Positions 1 to 6,240 of a stretch of DNA of 10,824 nt are shown here, in pieces. The first letter of the stretch is position 1, and the number at the start of each line of letters is the position of its first letter. The DNA comes from Alphaproteobacteria bacterium (lineage in GTDB: Bacteria; Pseudomonadota; Alphaproteobacteria; Sphingomonadales; Sphingomonadaceae). The position numbers and the translations under genes are program-made. The stretch is from the NCBI GenBank assembly GCA_028293055.1, contig JAQGLD010000163.1:1-10824 (forward strand). The letters are read 5' to 3'. The notes beneath the pieces are model-generated. The model made no database searches. It was not told where the DNA came from and saw only the letters and a program-made list of their open reading frames with translations.

Positions 1-15
1 TTCGATGAAGGGCAT
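1..15 (-). CDS. Start of an unidentified minus-strand gene, cut by the window edge
   Basis: Only five codons lie in the window (Met-Pro-Phe-Ile-Glu), so no function can be assigned. The case for a real start is an AGGAG Shine-Dalgarno sequence 8 nt before the ATG on the minus strand (plus-strand positions 24-28), a near-ideal arrangement. It lies 176 bp beyond the end of the GST gene on the same strand. It could be a sixth operon gene, or a separate unit with its own promoter in that gap. An inverted repeat overlaps its ribosome binding site (separate entry). Confidence 0.55.
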
Positions 16-25
16 GCGTCTTTCT

Positions 26-41
26 CCTGATTTCAATCAGG
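26..41 (-). repeat. Inverted repeat overlapping the ribosome binding site of the gene at 15
   Basis: CCTGATT and AATCAGG form a perfect 7-bp inverted repeat separated by 2 nt. In minus-strand RNA it could fold as a 5-bp stem with a 6-nt TTGAAA loop. The 3' arm includes the first bases of the AGGAG ribosome binding site. It could act as a DNA operator or as a hairpin that hides the ribosome binding site. The sequence alone does not decide between these, and a chance repeat is possible. Confidence 0.4.
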
Positions 42-191
42 CGGTGAACCGGCCTCGTTGCGATGCGTTCCGCCGTGCCGCGTGATGCTGGCCTTTGTGC
101 GGTAGTGAGGCGGCGGGGATCGGATTGCGCGGAATGGGCTGAGGATTCCCCGGGGTGAACGAGGGAGGAGCCAGGGCCGGAGGGAAGCGGC
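42..191. other. Intergenic stretch after the GST gene
   Basis: This gap separates the GST stop from the next minus-strand start. It holds small GC-rich palindromes (CGGTGAACCG at 42-51, CCCCGGGG at 148-155) and two copies of GGTGAAC (43-49, 154-160). I see no hairpin followed by a T-run that would make an intrinsic terminator for the operon, and no convincing -35/-10 pair for the gene beyond it. Readthrough from the operon into the next gene is therefore possible. Confidence 0.4.
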
Positions 192-971
192 CTATCCCCG
201 CGCCTCGGTAAATCCCCGCGCGTAGAGCCGCTCGACGAACCGCCCGGTCGGATGCGCGCGCAATTCCTCGATCAGGCTGCGGACCGGCGGCGGCATCGCC
301 TCGAGCGCCGGCATCCTGGCGCCATAGCCGGGCGGCAGCAGAACTGGCGCGCTCGCCGCTGCAAGGGCGATGTCGCCCAGCGTCATCCGGTCTCCACACA
401 GATAGGGTCGTCCGTCGGCGATGCGGCGATCGGTCGCGTCGAAGATCGAGCGGATATGGTCGGCCGCCTGCTGCGCGCGCGGTGGGGTGAGGCGAAGCAG
501 GGTCCTGAACAGGAAGGCGAGCAGTGGATACAAAGCCGGCGTGATCCTGGCTTCGAAGGGCGGCACCGGTTCGGCGAAGATCGGCGCCATCAGCGCTCGC
601 TCGGGGAGCAGGTGGAAATAAGCGAAGACCGCGGTATCGGCGCCCATCCCGCCGTTGAACAGGTTCCAGTCCGCCATGACCTCGGCGGCCAGGCTCGGAT
701 CGCCCGGAATCAAGCGGCGCGGCGGCGGGAGTTTCGGGTCGAAATTCTGCACGATCGGCAACGGGCTGGTGAGCTTCACGCCGTTTCCGTAGAGCAAGGG
801 AAGCCGGGCATTGCCGCCGTGGAACAGGGTGAGCAGCGACGCGAACGGGAAAAGGTGGTCCCTCTCCTCATAATCGACCGAATGATGATGCAAGACGAGG
901 CGCGAGGTCTCGCTGTCGACCATCGGCGCGAAGGTCAGCAGCTTCGGGCGGCTTTGTCCCTCTCCGCTCAT
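192..971 (-). CDS. Glutathione S-transferase-like protein
   Basis: This 259-residue protein looks like a cytosolic glutathione S-transferase. Residues about 9-80 fit the thioredoxin-like glutathione-binding domain, with a first strand and turn (LLTFAPMVDSETSR) in the usual place. Residues about 95-250 fit the helical domain, including the T-L-G-D capping box (197-200) in a TLGDIALAAAS stretch typical of the family. The catalytic Ser/Tyr/Cys cannot be named with certainty; Ser20 and Ser23 are candidates. At 259 residues, with a Pro-rich stretch near 80-90, it is longer than a typical 200-230-residue GST. Its ATG overlaps the P450 stop as ATGA, with GGAG 8 nt upstream, so it is the last gene of the five-gene operon. 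In that context it may conjugate or isomerise an electrophilic product such as an epoxide or hydroperoxide; this is inference. Some GST-fold proteins have lost enzyme activity. Confidence 0.82.
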   Translation of the reverse strand: MSGEGQSRPKLLTFAPMVDSETSRLVLHHHSVDYEERDHLFPFASLLTLFHGGNARLPLLYGNGVKLTSPLPIVQNFDPKLPPPRRLIPGDPSLAAEVMADWNLFNGGMGADTAVFAYFHLLPERALMAPIFAEPVPPFEARITPALYPLLAFLFRTLLRLTPPRAQQAADHIRSIFDATDRRIADGRPYLCGDRMTLGDIALAAASAPVLLPPGYGARMPALEAMPPPVRSLIEELRAHPTGRFVERLYARGFTEARG

Positions 972-2329
972 CGATCGAACTCCAGATGGAGGTGGACTGG
1001 GAAAGGCGTTCCAGCGAGATCGAGCCGCCCTTCGGGCCCGGCGGCGCGGCGCAGGCCGGGCCTTGCGAGCAAAGGCTTGAGCATGGTCGGGATGGTGACC
1101 CGGTTGAGATAGGCGCCGAAACAGGCGTGAAGCCCATATCCCCAGAGCACGTAGACCTCCCAGGGCCGATCTATGCTGAAGTCGGTCGGGTGGGGAATCT
1201 CGAGCGGATCGAACATCGCCGAGAGGTTCGAGGCCATCACCATCGTCCCCTCCGGAATCCTGCGCGCGCGCAGCCGGCCAGCCGCGATGGCGGTATCGCG
1301 AAGCGCGCGGCGGTAGATGAGCGGATTGAGCGGCCGGAAGCGCAAGGCCTCGAACAGATAGGCGGCGAGACGATCGTCGTCGTCTGCGCGGGCCGCGGCG
1401 CAGGCGCCGGCAAGGGCCTCCGGCCGGTCGAGCAGCTCGTCGAGCGCAAGGTTGGCCGCGGCCGAGGTCGTCGGAAGCTCGCCGATCATCAGCCCGATGA
1501 GATTGTTGCGAATGTCGCGGTCGCTCATTCCCGGCAGGCCGCCGGCCTGCATCGCCAGGCAGCGGCCGATGATGTCATCCTTGGCGCCGCTCTCGCCCTT
1601 GCGGGCGACGATCCAGGCATCGAGCCAGTCGCGGAATGCGGCTGCGCTCGCCTCGGCACGGGCATCGAGTGCAGGATCGGCCTTGAGGTCGATGAACAAA
1701 TACCAGAACAAGGTCGTCGTCCAGTCGGCTATCTCCGCCTGCGAAGGCCCTGGGGTACCGAAATAGGTTTCCAGCAGCCGTGCCGCGGTCGGCAAGGTGA
1801 GCGCCTGGGGCACGTCGATCCGGCCCGGCGCGGCGGCGACCAGCTCCGCCGCCGATCCTGCGACCATCGGCTTGACGAGACTCGCCACATCGTCGCGGCG
1901 CACCGCGAGCCGCATGTTGGAGACATCGCGCGTGTACCGCGCCGTATTGGCCATTCCGAGGAAGAAATTCTCGCCCCCGGTGATCGTCTCCATGCGCGGC
2001 CCGTAGACGACCCCGAAATCCTCGTCGCGGCTTAGCACTTCGAGCACGTCGGCGCGCCGACTTGTCACTGCGGTGCCCGTGTTCGGATATGAGGTGATGA
2101 ACCGCGTCCTGAGCACCAGATTGGGCTGGACCAGTCGCAAAAGCGCGAAGGCACGTCGCTGCGAGACCGGGCTGCTCAGTTCCGCCTTGAGCCGGTCGGC
2201 GAACGTTGCGCCGCTCCCGGACAGCGCCTTCAGCCCGGTGCCGATCAGCATTGCCAATGCGCCGAGGCCCTGGCCGATCAGCAGCAGCCGGCGCCACAAG
2301 GAGACGGGCAGGTTGAGCAGCCATCCCAT
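968..2329 (-). CDS. Cytochrome P450, possibly peroxide-driven
   Basis: This is a complete P450 of about 453 residues (numbering here counts from the alternative ATG at 2335, two codons earlier). Visible landmarks are the ExxR motif (EALR, 329-332), a segment resembling the usual PERF region (about 377-390), and the haem loop WGYGLHACFG (398-407) with Cys405 as thiolate ligand. The first loop residue is Trp rather than the usual Phe. In the I helix the threonine pair is present (289-290), but the preceding acidic residue is replaced by Pro288 (GELPTT instead of AGxE/DTT). That acid normally helps deliver protons for O2 activation, and its loss is known from peroxide- or hydroperoxide-using P450s. 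A hydrophobic N-terminus (about 12-35) suggests membrane association. I prefer the ATG at 2329 because AAGGAG lies 7 nt before it and only 1 nt before the alternative. No redox partner gene is nearby. The family is certain; the substrate is unknown. Confidence 0.93.
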   Translation of the reverse strand: MGWLLNLPVSLWRRLLLIGQGLGALAMLIGTGLKALSGSGATFADRLKAELSSPVSQRRAFALLRLVQPNLVLRTRFITSYPNTGTAVTSRRADVLEVLSRDEDFGVVYGPRMETITGGENFFLGMANTARYTRDVSNMRLAVRRDDVASLVKPMVAGSAAELVAAAPGRIDVPQALTLPTAARLLETYFGTPGPSQAEIADWTTTLFWYLFIDLKADPALDARAEASAAAFRDWLDAWIVARKGESGAKDDIIGRCLAMQAGGLPGMSDRDIRNNLIGLMIGELPTTSAAANLALDELLDRPEALAGACAAARADDDDRLAAYLFEALRFRPLNPLIYRRALRDTAIAAGRLRARRIPEGTMVMASNLSAMFDPLEIPHPTDFSIDRPWEVYVLWGYGLHACFGAYLNRVTIPTMLKPLLARPGLRRAAGPEGRLDLAGTPFPVHLHLEFDR

Positions 2330-2336
2330 GATCATG

Positions 2337-2342
2337 CTCCTT
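2337..2342 (-). promoter_or_regulatory. Ribosome binding site that decides the P450 start
   Basis: AAGGAG on the minus strand is followed by two in-frame ATG codons. The spacing is 1 nt to the first (2335) and 7 nt to the second (2329). The second spacing is normal for bacterial initiation and the first is too short, so translation most likely begins at 2329. Confidence 0.7.
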
Positions 2343-2368
2343 GCGGACCGCAGGCGCGAAGCCGAGGC

Positions 2369-4027
2369 TCAGGTCGGATCGACGATCCCCATTCCGATCA
2401 TCCGCAGAGCGGTCATGCTGGGGATGAAGAAATAATCGCCGCCGCGCGGCTCGACCAGTTGCGGCATGCGATCGCAGATGAACGGGCGGCCGCCGGCCGA
2501 ATCCGCGGCGATGACCAATTTCGCCTCGGGATCGTGGTTGCCGACGATCGGGCACGTGTCGCTGCCGGCGTTGAAATCGAGTCCGTATTGCATCCATTGC
2601 TGCTGGACGAACTCGAACTGGCGAAACAGGCTCGAGCAGATGGCGAGGAAGATGATGCCATGGTCGCCATCGGCCGCATTCGTGCCGCCATAAGGGAGGC
2701 CGCGGCGAAGAATCCTGCGGCGGTTGATCAGCGCCGATCCGTCGGAGCTTGCGAGGTCCCCGAAATGCGGGTCGAGCATGTCGCGCGGATTGGCACGGCG
2801 GAGGTGAGAGGTGACTGGGCAGGTGGTTCCGGCCGGATCGGTGCGATAGGTGAAATCGGTGAAACGCAAGGCGATCTGCGCCAGCTTGGGCTTGTCGTCG
2901 GCAGCGTGCGCCGCCGCCAGCTCGGCCTTGAAGGCGGTCCATTGGGCGAAGGTCGGAGCTGCCATCAGCGGCACTCCGTCGCTCCATCGGCCGACCAGCT
3001 TGGCCTTGACGATCTCCTCCGCCTCGGCCGGATCGGCGATACCGAACATCCGCGCGTAGCGGGCGCCCTGTTCCTTGATGTAGGCGTCGAAGGCGCCGAC
3101 ATCCTCGTGAAGCTTGCGATAGGCCATGAACGTGCCGTTCCGGCTGAACTCGATCGGCATCGCGGCGCCTGGAATCTCCTGCGCCTCGTCCGCGTGGCCG
3201 AGCAGGAACTCGCCGGTGGCGAGCGGCGCCCAGCTCTGGTCGGGGAGCAGCTTGCCGCCGCCGACCATCCGCAGCCGTTCGGCCTCGCCGGAAAGCTGGC
3301 CTTCGAACACCGGGTCGCCGAATCCGTCCGACAGCCCGAAATGCTCCTTGTTGGTCGGCCACTTCCGGCCGCCCTCCTCGCTCAGGATCGCCGACATCTC
3401 CTGCCATTTGGCGCCCTCCGGTCCGGTGCCGTCGAGCAGGACGATTCCGCCCTCGGACTGGTCGCACAGGCCGCGAAGCCAGGCGGTCTCCTCGTCCAGC
3501 TCGGGAATCGGGGTCCCGTCGGGGTTCATCTCTGCGTTCATCGAGACGAGCAGATGGACCCGGGTCTCGCCTCGCGAGTTCCGCCAGACCGCGTCGCGCC
3601 TGTCGAGATAAAGATCGTCGCCGAGGATCGCGGCGCGCTGCTCCATGCCGTCGATAAATTCGTCGGGCATTCCGCGCAGCGTACGGGTCGAGATCTGCAG
3701 GGCGACCAGGCCGTAGAAGGTGAAGGCGATGTTGATCGCCACCTTCGGCTTGAGCAATTGCACCTCGCCCGGATAATCGGGGACTCCCTCGGCGCGGACG
3801 ACATCCTTAACCCGCGGGTTGCGGGTGCGCATCAGCGGCTCGCCGCGATCCGGATTCTTCCAGCGCGCGGCGGTGGTGATCCGGGGCCGCACCGCCTCGA
3901 CGAAGCGCCGCCCCTTGGCCGGATCGCGCACATTGAGGAAAAAATAGCGCGCCTTTGGAAAACCCTGGCGGCCATAGGCCCTGAGGATGCCGCCCTGGAT
4001 GTCGGCGAGATCGAGCTCCGCCCTCAT
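2369..4027 (-). CDS. DyP-type haem peroxidase
   Basis: This 552-residue protein is a dye-decolourising (DyP) family peroxidase, a haem enzyme that uses peroxides to oxidise organic substrates. The N-terminus carries the family opening D-I-Q-G-G-I-L-R-A-Y-G (9-19). The GxxDG motif is GLSDG (231-235), with Asp234 as catalytic acid. The likely haem-binding histidine is His408 in SHLRRANPRD, and the distal arginine is Arg441 or Arg442 in ILRRGLPYG. The C-terminal RQFEFVQQQW (469-478) is also typical. It is longer than the roughly 300-450 residues of most bacterial DyPs, mainly between 235 and 400. There is no Tat or Sec signal, so it should be cytoplasmic, perhaps held at the membrane by the products of the two genes before it. 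The start is fixed by an ATGA overlap with gene B and by GGGAG 7 nt upstream. The frame stays open to 4570, but that extension runs through gene B. Natural substrate unknown. Confidence 0.93.
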   Translation of the reverse strand: MRAELDLADIQGGILRAYGRQGFPKARYFFLNVRDPAKGRRFVEAVRPRITTAARWKNPDRGEPLMRTRNPRVKDVVRAEGVPDYPGEVQLLKPKVAINIAFTFYGLVALQISTRTLRGMPDEFIDGMEQRAAILGDDLYLDRRDAVWRNSRGETRVHLLVSMNAEMNPDGTPIPELDEETAWLRGLCDQSEGGIVLLDGTGPEGAKWQEMSAILSEEGGRKWPTNKEHFGLSDGFGDPVFEGQLSGEAERLRMVGGGKLLPDQSWAPLATGEFLLGHADEAQEIPGAAMPIEFSRNGTFMAYRKLHEDVGAFDAYIKEQGARYARMFGIADPAEAEEIVKAKLVGRWSDGVPLMAAPTFAQWTAFKAELAAAHAADDKPKLAQIALRFTDFTYRTDPAGTTCPVTSHLRRANPRDMLDPHFGDLASSDGSALINRRRILRRGLPYGGTNAADGDHGIIFLAICSSLFRQFEFVQQQWMQYGLDFNAGSDTCPIVGNHDPEAKLVIAADSAGGRPFICDRMPQLVEPRGGDYFFIPSMTALRMIGMGIVDPT

Positions 4028-4977
4028 GGAACGGCTCCCGGCGCCGGGCTTCGAATCACGCCCGGCTTCTGGGTCGGCCCATCGAGATCGTGCGGCCGGT
4101 GCGCCAGCAGGAAGTCGCGGAACGCGGCGCCCGAAGGCTTCGCGTCGCCCTGCCGCGCGATCGCGAAACGGGTGAAGGCCTGCTGCAGATAGAGTGCCTT
4201 GAGCACCTGGCGTAGGCCGGCGTCGGAACTCGGGAAGGATTTCTGGCCCCTTGCCATGATCAGGCGATAGTCGATGAACAAGCCGACGATCGCCAGAACG
4301 AGGCCGATCAGCAGCGCTCCCCACCACGGCCAGGCCTTCCAGACGAGGCCGAGCCAGGGCAGCAGAAAGCCGATCGCCGGAAAGGCGAGCAGGGTCCATT
4401 TCGACATCGACGTCAAAGGCGGCTTGCCGACCCAATAATCGTTGAACGGCATCGTCGTCTCGATCTGGTAGCCGAGCATGAAGTCGGCGAAGCCTTCCGG
4501 GCCCTTCACCTGCGAGAAGCCGTAGGCATAAGCGAAGATCGCGGTCAGCGCCTCCGGCATGATCCCCCACAATTCCTCGAAATAGGCGCGCGGCTCGCCT
4601 TTACCGTCCGGGTCGACCGGATCGAAATCCAGCATGACCAGCAGATAGGGGCAGGCGAGGCTGTCGGCCGGCTCCGCCTTGAGCAGATCCGTGCCCTTGA
4701 TCGCCGACACGATCGCGTCGGCATGGTCCCGGCCGTTGTAGAAGGGCTGGTCCAGGACGACGAAGCGGGCGAAGTGGGTGCGCAGCGATCCGGCGAACGG
4801 GCTCTGAATGCCGATCTTCTCGGATGCCGGGGACTGGAGCGCGGTCGGCAGGGTCTCGAGCGCTTCGCGCATCATGTGGATGGGGGAGCTCTTCATCCCC
4901 TCATGCTGGACGATGCCGGCATTGCAGACCGGCACCAGGCCGGTGAAGAAATAATGGCCGCCATCTATGTTAGGCAT
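4024..4977 (-). CDS. Two-helix membrane protein of unknown function (gene B), paired with DyP peroxidase
   Basis: The predicted protein has 317 residues. Residues 1-185 are soluble and strand-rich, with HFARFVVL (68-75), YLLVMLDFDP (111-120) and FADFMLGYQIETTMPFN (163-179). Two transmembrane helices follow, at about 195-214 and 217-237, then a basic C-terminal region of about 80 residues. The short hairpin between the helices should leave both large soluble parts on the same, probably cytoplasmic, side. The three named blocks recur in gene A in the same order, so the two look like diverged duplicates; a ferredoxin-like fold related to DyP halves is my guess, unproven. No catalytic motif or cofactor site is recognisable. 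Its start overlaps the end of gene A by 8 nt (GGAG 7 nt upstream) and its stop overlaps the DyP start as ATGA, indicating translational coupling. A scaffold or membrane anchor for the peroxidase and P450 is plausible. Confidence 0.8.
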   Translation of the reverse strand: MPNIDGGHYFFTGLVPVCNAGIVQHEGMKSSPIHMMREALETLPTALQSPASEKIGIQSPFAGSLRTHFARFVVLDQPFYNGRDHADAIVSAIKGTDLLKAEPADSLACPYLLVMLDFDPVDPDGKGEPRAYFEELWGIMPEALTAIFAYAYGFSQVKGPEGFADFMLGYQIETTMPFNDYWVGKPPLTSMSKWTLLAFPAIGFLLPWLGLVWKAWPWWGALLIGLVLAIVGLFIDYRLIMARGQKSFPSSDAGLRQVLKALYLQQAFTRFAIARQGDAKPSGAAFRDFLLAHRPHDLDGPTQKPGVIRSPAPGAVP

Positions 4978-5881
4978 CCTTCTTCTCCGGATCGGCGGCG
5001 GTCTCGGCGGTTGGGGCGGCAGATGCGACGGTCTCGGCGAGCGGAGCGAGCGCGGCCCGAGGAGTGGCTGGCGGCATCGCCGGTGGCGGTTCGGACAGCT
5101 TCTTCCCGTCATGCACGACCGCCGCGACCGCGTCGCGCACCGCCTGTTTCTGCGCCTCGCCCTGATTGGCGGAGGAGGCGAGGACCGTCGAGAGCGGAAC
5201 CGCGTCGAGGACGTGCTCGGCGGGCGGCGGCCCCTTGCCGTGCGGGCCCCAGCGATCGTGAACCGCGGCGCAGCGGTGCTGGTCGGCCATGCTGGTGTCG
5301 CAGCTTGCGATCGGGGCATAGCCGGGAGCGCCGAGGCCGCCCTGCGACTGGAGCAGGATCGCCTGGTAGATCTCGGCGAGCGTCGCGTCGTCTGCGCCGG
5401 GATCGACCTCGCGCAGCGCCTTGGCCAGCGTCAGCGCGAGCTTGATGTCGCGCTGGGCGCTGCCCGGAGTCGCATTGTAATAATAACCGGTGTCGAGCTG
5501 GTTGGCGCGGATGTAATCCTTGAAGGGAGTGACCGGAATCGAGTTCGGATATTTGGTGCTCGAATACCAGAACAGGTCGAGCCCGCCCGGAATGCCGTCC
5601 GCGAACGCATCGATATACTGGTCCCACGTTCCGTTGAAATTGCTGCAGAACAGCATGTAGTCGTTGCCCAGTCGGCTCTGCTTCTGGCCGCGCTCGGGCC
5701 ATTGATCGCGGCGGATGATCACCCAGCGGGCGAAGTGTATCAGCGAGAGGCCCAGCAGGCCTCCGAACGTCGCTGGAAGGGCGCGGGCGAACATGAAGAT
5801 CAGCCGGTTGAACCATGTGACCGCCGGCCGCATGGGGGTCACGACATTCATGCCATAGGCCTTGCCGGCGACGTTAGACAT
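4970..5881 (-). CDS. Membrane-anchored protein of unknown function (gene A), first gene of the peroxidase-P450 operon
   Basis: The predicted protein has 303 residues. A hydrophobic stretch at about 23-48 probably inserts in or lies along the membrane. Next comes a domain with HFARWVII (49-56), YMLFCSNFNG (75-84) and FKDYIRANQLDTGYYYN (120-136), matching gene B block for block. Residues 140-255 are mostly helical with two cysteines (194, 204). The last 40 residues are rich in Pro and Ala (about 264-303) and end in a charged tail, probably a disordered linker. The start at 5881 has GGGAG 9 nt upstream; an in-frame ATG at 5947 would add 22 residues but lacks a well-spaced ribosome binding site. 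Its stop lies within the start of gene B (8-nt overlap). I do not recognise a named function. As operon leader next to a haem peroxidase it may bind substrate or localise the enzymes. Confidence 0.78.
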   Translation of the reverse strand: MSNVAGKAYGMNVVTPMRPAVTWFNRLIFMFARALPATFGGLLGLSLIHFARWVIIRRDQWPERGQKQSRLGNDYMLFCSNFNGTWDQYIDAFADGIPGGLDLFWYSSTKYPNSIPVTPFKDYIRANQLDTGYYYNATPGSAQRDIKLALTLAKALREVDPGADDATLAEIYQAILLQSQGGLGAPGYAPIASCDTSMADQHRCAAVHDRWGPHGKGPPPAEHVLDAVPLSTVLASSANQGEAQKQAVRDAVAAVVHDGKKLSEPPPAMPPATPRAALAPLAETVASAAPTAETAADPEKKDA

Positions 5882-6114
5882 GAACCGCTGCTCCCGCGCA
5901 GGACGCGGAACAAGATCCACCACCGATGCCCCATCGGGCGCCAGCATTTCCAGGCACGCGAAGGCACGAACAGCAAATGATTGTCATGCGCGACTCCCCC
6001 CACGACCAGTGCGCAATTGTCGAAGAGTGACACGCCGCGATGCCGCTCGCAAGCTTCTACTTGCCGGTTTCAACAGGTTCCGGGCAAAGCATTGAGCATC
6101 AACGGTTTATCGTG

Positions 6115-6147
6115 TGCGGAAAGCCGCTCCGCAATACGCCGTGCGGA
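6115..6147 (+). repeat. Three-part inverted repeat able to form two exclusive hairpins
   Basis: TGCGGA (6115-6120), TCCGCA (6128-6133) and TGCGGA (6142-6147) are spaced so that the middle element can pair with either neighbour, with a 7-nt or an 8-nt loop. It lies about 95 nt before the oxidoreductase start. Whether it is transcribed is unknown, because the promoter is not identified. It may be a regulator-binding repeat, an RNA switch or chance in GC-rich DNA. Confidence 0.35.
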
Positions 6148-6190
6148 TCCGGGCAGGCAAGGCGCCAGGCCACCGCTGCTTTAGGCGGTA

Positions 6191-6206
6191 GCCGCAACAA
6201 AGCGGC
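6191..6206 (+). repeat. Short hairpin before the oxidoreductase ribosome binding site
   Basis: GCCGC and GCGGC form a perfect 5-bp inverted repeat with loop AACAAA. It ends about 20 nt before the AAAGGAG ribosome binding site, so it would sit in the 5' leader of the mRNA. No T-run follows, so it is not a terminator. A chance origin is likely in such GC-rich DNA. Confidence 0.3.
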
Positions 6207-6240
6207 GCCTGCTCCGTTGCCGGTCGAAAGGAGATGGACG

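Larger units (their letters stand above)
5882..6240. other. Divergent intergenic region between the peroxidase-P450 operon and the oxidoreductase
   Basis: This 359-bp stretch must hold the promoters of the minus-strand operon and the plus-strand oxidoreductase. I could not pick a convincing -35/-10 pair on either strand. It does hold several short inverted repeats: TGCGGA/TCCGCA/TGCGGA between 6115 and 6147, and GCCGC-AACAAA-GCGGC at 6191-6206. Open frames cross it on both strands, but none has a recognisable domain or a good ribosome binding site, so I call no gene here. Confidence 0.5.

Noticed and set aside
1575..3467. Long minus-strand frame of 630 codons across the P450 and DyP genes
   Set aside because: It overlaps two genes with full sets of family motifs in another frame, and its translation is Arg/Pro-rich with no domain. 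Long shadow frames are expected at this base composition.
2459..4192. Long plus-strand frame of 577 codons antisense to the DyP gene
   Set aside because: No recognisable domain, no good ribosome binding site, and exactly antisense to a motif-complete peroxidase.
4028..4570. N-terminal extension of the DyP peroxidase to an upstream ATG at 4570
   Set aside because: The added 181 residues are a shifted reading of gene B. The ATG at 4027 has a ribosome binding site, an ATGA overlap and the correct family N-terminus.
4978..5319. N-terminal extension of gene B to 5319
   Set aside because: The added residues are a Pro/Arg/Ser-rich shadow of gene A; the ATG at 4977 has GGAG at 7 nt.
5882..5947. Alternative start of gene A at 5947
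   Set aside because: It adds 22 residues but has no ribosome binding site at a working distance, whereas 5881 has GGGAG at 9 nt. It cannot be fully excluded without homologues.
5848..6033. Minus-strand 61-codon frame upstream of gene A
   Set aside because: Considered as a displaced N-terminus of gene A by frameshift, but gene A has its own start and ribosome binding site and the peptide shows no recognisable feature.
6040..6240. N-terminal extension of the oxidoreductase to 6040
   Set aside because: The flavodoxin fold begins right after the Met at 6241, which has AAAGGAG at 7 nt; the extension has no family match.
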